From assembly GCA_916610825.1 (NCBI GenBank), contig OU744449.1:25429232-25493231 (forward strand): 64,000 bases of DNA, given 5' to 3'. The translations under genes and the position numbers were made by a program. The notes below the pieces were generated by a model that was given only the letters and a program-made list of their open reading frames with translations, made no database searches and had not been told where the DNA came from. This DNA comes from Haliclystus octoradiatus (taxonomy: Eukaryota; Cnidaria; Staurozoa; Stauromedusae; Haliclystidae). This document shows, piece after piece, positions 62,466-64,000 of this stretch. Position 1 is the first letter of the stretch. Every line of letters begins with the position of its first letter.

Positions 62466-63644
62466 TTATTTGTGTAATGGTTGTACATCTCTTCCTAATA
62501 ATATATTAATCTCTCCACCTTCTCTATCTACCATATTCTTTAGATGTTGTAGATGAGGATTTTTGATAAAGAACTCCTCAGCTAATTTACTTGCTGCTCC
62601 ACAGAGTTTTCCAATGGCATATGCTTCTATTACACCATGTTCTTGTATTGGTGTGAGGCGTCCAATTGTTAGACCATATTTTGTAGTTTTTTCTTTGTGT
62701 TTTCGTCCTCCTACCACTTCATACTGGATGACGGTATCTTCAACTTCTATGCCAAGGTTCTTCACAAATTCCGTTCTTACCAAGGTGGTGTCTGCGCCGC
62801 CATCTATTAGACATGTTGCTTTTTGGAGTCTTGGTGTACCATCTGGGTTGCTGTATCCACTTTTGACCCAAATCTTGAGGATTGGTAATCTTGATGATTC
62901 CTCGTCATTGACATCTTTGGCATTGTTGGCATTCACGGTGTTGGTAGATATTTTCTTAGCTTCATGATTTTCTTGATTTGTTGCACTGGGTCGATGAAGA
63001 AGTGTATGATGGTCTTTCTTGCATTCTTTGCATTCTGATTTGGACTGACACTTGGGCTTGATATGACCTCTTTGAAGACATTTGAAGCAATATCTTTTAC
63101 CTTTGATATATTCTCCTCTTTGCCATACAGTCATGTCTTTGAATTGTTCACATTCATCTATATCATGTTTAGCATCTCCACATATTAGACAATCTTCATC
63201 TGTATTTGAATTGAAACTATTGAACTTTGCTGATTTTGTACCGCTTGTGTGTCTTTCTTTTGTTGACCATGGCTTCTGTTGCTGGTTTTGTTGCTTCTTT
63301 TCTCTTTTTCTACTGCTTGCTGAATCAATTCTTCTCTCTAAGAATTCTAGAATGTAGTCTGCGGATAATTCTTCTACTTCAATGTCTGATGATTTTTTTG
63401 CTAATCTGTTCTCCTGTGCTAACTGATCCTCAATTTGATCTTCAAATTCATAACCAGTCTTTCGTTTTAAATCTTTCACGAACTCTTCATCTTTAATACG
63501 ATATCCTTTACCAAAATCGTTAAGATACATCATATGTGTCCTAATTGTTGACACAAACTTCTGAATTGTCTGAGCATCGTGATCTATCAGTGGCTTCAGG
63601 CGTCTAAAATCCCACATGAGTTCATCTGAAATCTTCCGCTTCAT
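62466..63644 (-). CDS. BEL/Pao gag C-terminus, zinc knuckles and protease
   Basis: A 392-codon frame. It begins with a gag segment (LIDHDAQTIQKFVSTIRTHM), then a Lys/Gln-rich linker, cysteine motifs CLICGDAKHDIDEC, CFKCLQRGHIKPKC and CKECKKDHHTLLH, then the retropepsin active site TCLIDGGADTTLVRTEF, where the more usual DSG/DTG is DGG, and LLGRDVQPL near the end. A stop follows at 62466-62468 although the frame continues to code. Confidence 0.85.
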   Translation of the reverse strand: MKRKISDELMWDFRRLKPLIDHDAQTIQKFVSTIRTHMMYLNDFGKGYRIKDEEFVKDLKRKTGYEFEDQIEDQLAQENRLAKKSSDIEVEELSADYILEFLERRIDSASSRKREKKQQNQQQKPWSTKERHTSGTKSAKFNSFNSNTDEDCLICGDAKHDIDECEQFKDMTVWQRGEYIKGKRYCFKCLQRGHIKPKCQSKSECKECKKDHHTLLHRPSATNQENHEAKKISTNTVNANNAKDVNDEESSRLPILKIWVKSGYSNPDGTPRLQKATCLIDGGADTTLVRTEFVKNLGIEVEDTVIQYEVVGGRKHKEKTTKYGLTIGRLTPIQEHGVIEAYAIGKLCGAASKLAEEFFIKNPHLQHLKNMVDREGGEINILLGRDVQPLHK

Positions 63645-64000
63645 GCTTCAGGAATGGTTTTTTCAAGCCATTGTAACTTAACATCATCGTCGTCTACTGC
63701 AGCATTCTTCATTGCAGACACAAATCTTTTCTTGTATGAGGGAAAGCTTTTAAAATCACCGTTCCACGAGTTAGGTGTAAATCCCGCTAACTTAACCGTT
63801 GGTATTGTTCTTGGCTTTGTTTCTTTTGATTCTTGAACTGCTTTGACTGCAACCTTTGTTGCTAATTCAATCATTGTTTCCATGGTGATAACTTGTGGAA
63901 TATTATTCTGTTGTCTTTCAACATTTTCTATGTTTTCTTTTTTCTCATGCTTTATTAATTCTTGTTTCTTTTTTCTTTTGTTGAAATTTGCTTGATCTTC
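63641..64000 (-). CDS. BEL/Pao gag N-terminal part (runs off the window)
   Basis: The frame is open from the window edge to a stop at 63641-63643. It contains a Lys/Glu-rich segment and the gag motif KLAGFTPNSWNGDFKSFPSY followed by KKRFVSAMKN, typical of the BEL/Pao gag start ('L..F.G....W..F...F'). The ATG at 63883 is internal, since coding continues upstream. It joins the 63644 frame by a one-base shift. Confidence 0.8.
   Translation of the reverse strand, partial: EDQANFNKRKKKQELIKHEKKENIENVERQQNNIPQVITMETMIELATKVAVKAVQESKETKPRTIPTVKLAGFTPNSWNGDFKSFPSYKKRFVSAMKNAAVDDDDVKLQWLEKTIPEA

Larger units (their letters stand above)
58794..64000 (-). mobile_element. BEL/Pao LTR retrotransposon (5' end beyond window)
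   Basis: Reading leftward from 64000: gag, zinc knuckles, protease, RT, RNase H, integrase, then the polypurine tract and LTR. Breaks: a frame change near 63643, an in-frame stop at 62466-62468, a frame change between 62211 and 62199, and a compensating one near 61800. These few breaks in an otherwise clean sequence suggest a fairly young dead copy or sequencing errors. No envelope-like gene. Confidence 0.9.

Overview
This is a stretch of an AT-rich animal genome, most likely a marine invertebrate; the lineage cannot be fixed from sequence alone. Evidence for an animal: intron-rich genes with GT/AG splice sites, homologues of an ABHD-type hydrolase, tuberin (TSC2) and lysosomal alpha-L-fucosidase, and a dense load of animal transposon families (Mag-type Ty3/gypsy, BEL/Pao, piggyBac, Penelope-like, several LINEs, hAT-, pogo- and Harbinger-type MITEs).

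Host genes: (1) 2-448 (+), last exon of an alpha/beta-hydrolase. (2) 2256-4411 (+), the last three exons of TSC2, covering the RapGAP catalytic end; no upstream TSC2 exon is visible between it and the hydrolase. (3) 8786-25245 (-), a complete nine-exon alpha-L-fucosidase in which all splice phases agree (461 aa). (4) 27722-37730 (-), a four-exon SIS-domain sugar isomerase resembling arabinose-5-phosphate isomerase (225 aa, no CBS domains). The last two lie in tandem on the minus strand. Their large introns hold most of the intact mobile elements.

Mobile DNA by region: 5.36-7.64 kb, a LINE split by a second LINE with a 6-bp target duplication. 12.87-17.67 kb, a complete Mag-type retrotransposon with identical 76-bp LTRs and an open gag-pol, in fucosidase intron 3. 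22.3-24.8 kb, a decayed Penelope-like element with a Harbinger-like MITE inside. 30.8-36.8 kb, a dispersed repeat carrying a small insertion, which carries an intact piggyBac (601-aa transposase). 39.5-42.3 kb, another LINE. 42.4-44.6 kb, two Penelope-like copies as a near-perfect 1-kb palindrome with hammerhead-like cores at both ends. 45.9-50.4 kb, an inverted second copy of the 30.8-36.8 kb repeat, interrupted by a 2.9-kb terminal-inverted-repeat element with mirrored arrays of a 19-bp motif and a 9-bp target duplication. 51.2-58.3 kb, two decayed gypsy elements. 58.8 kb to the window end, a BEL/Pao element with a few frame breaks.

The most useful feature is that several insertions can be dated and delimited inside the window, because the uninterrupted target exists in a second copy or because the host reading frame rejoins cleanly. 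No CRISPR, operon or prokaryotic content was found.
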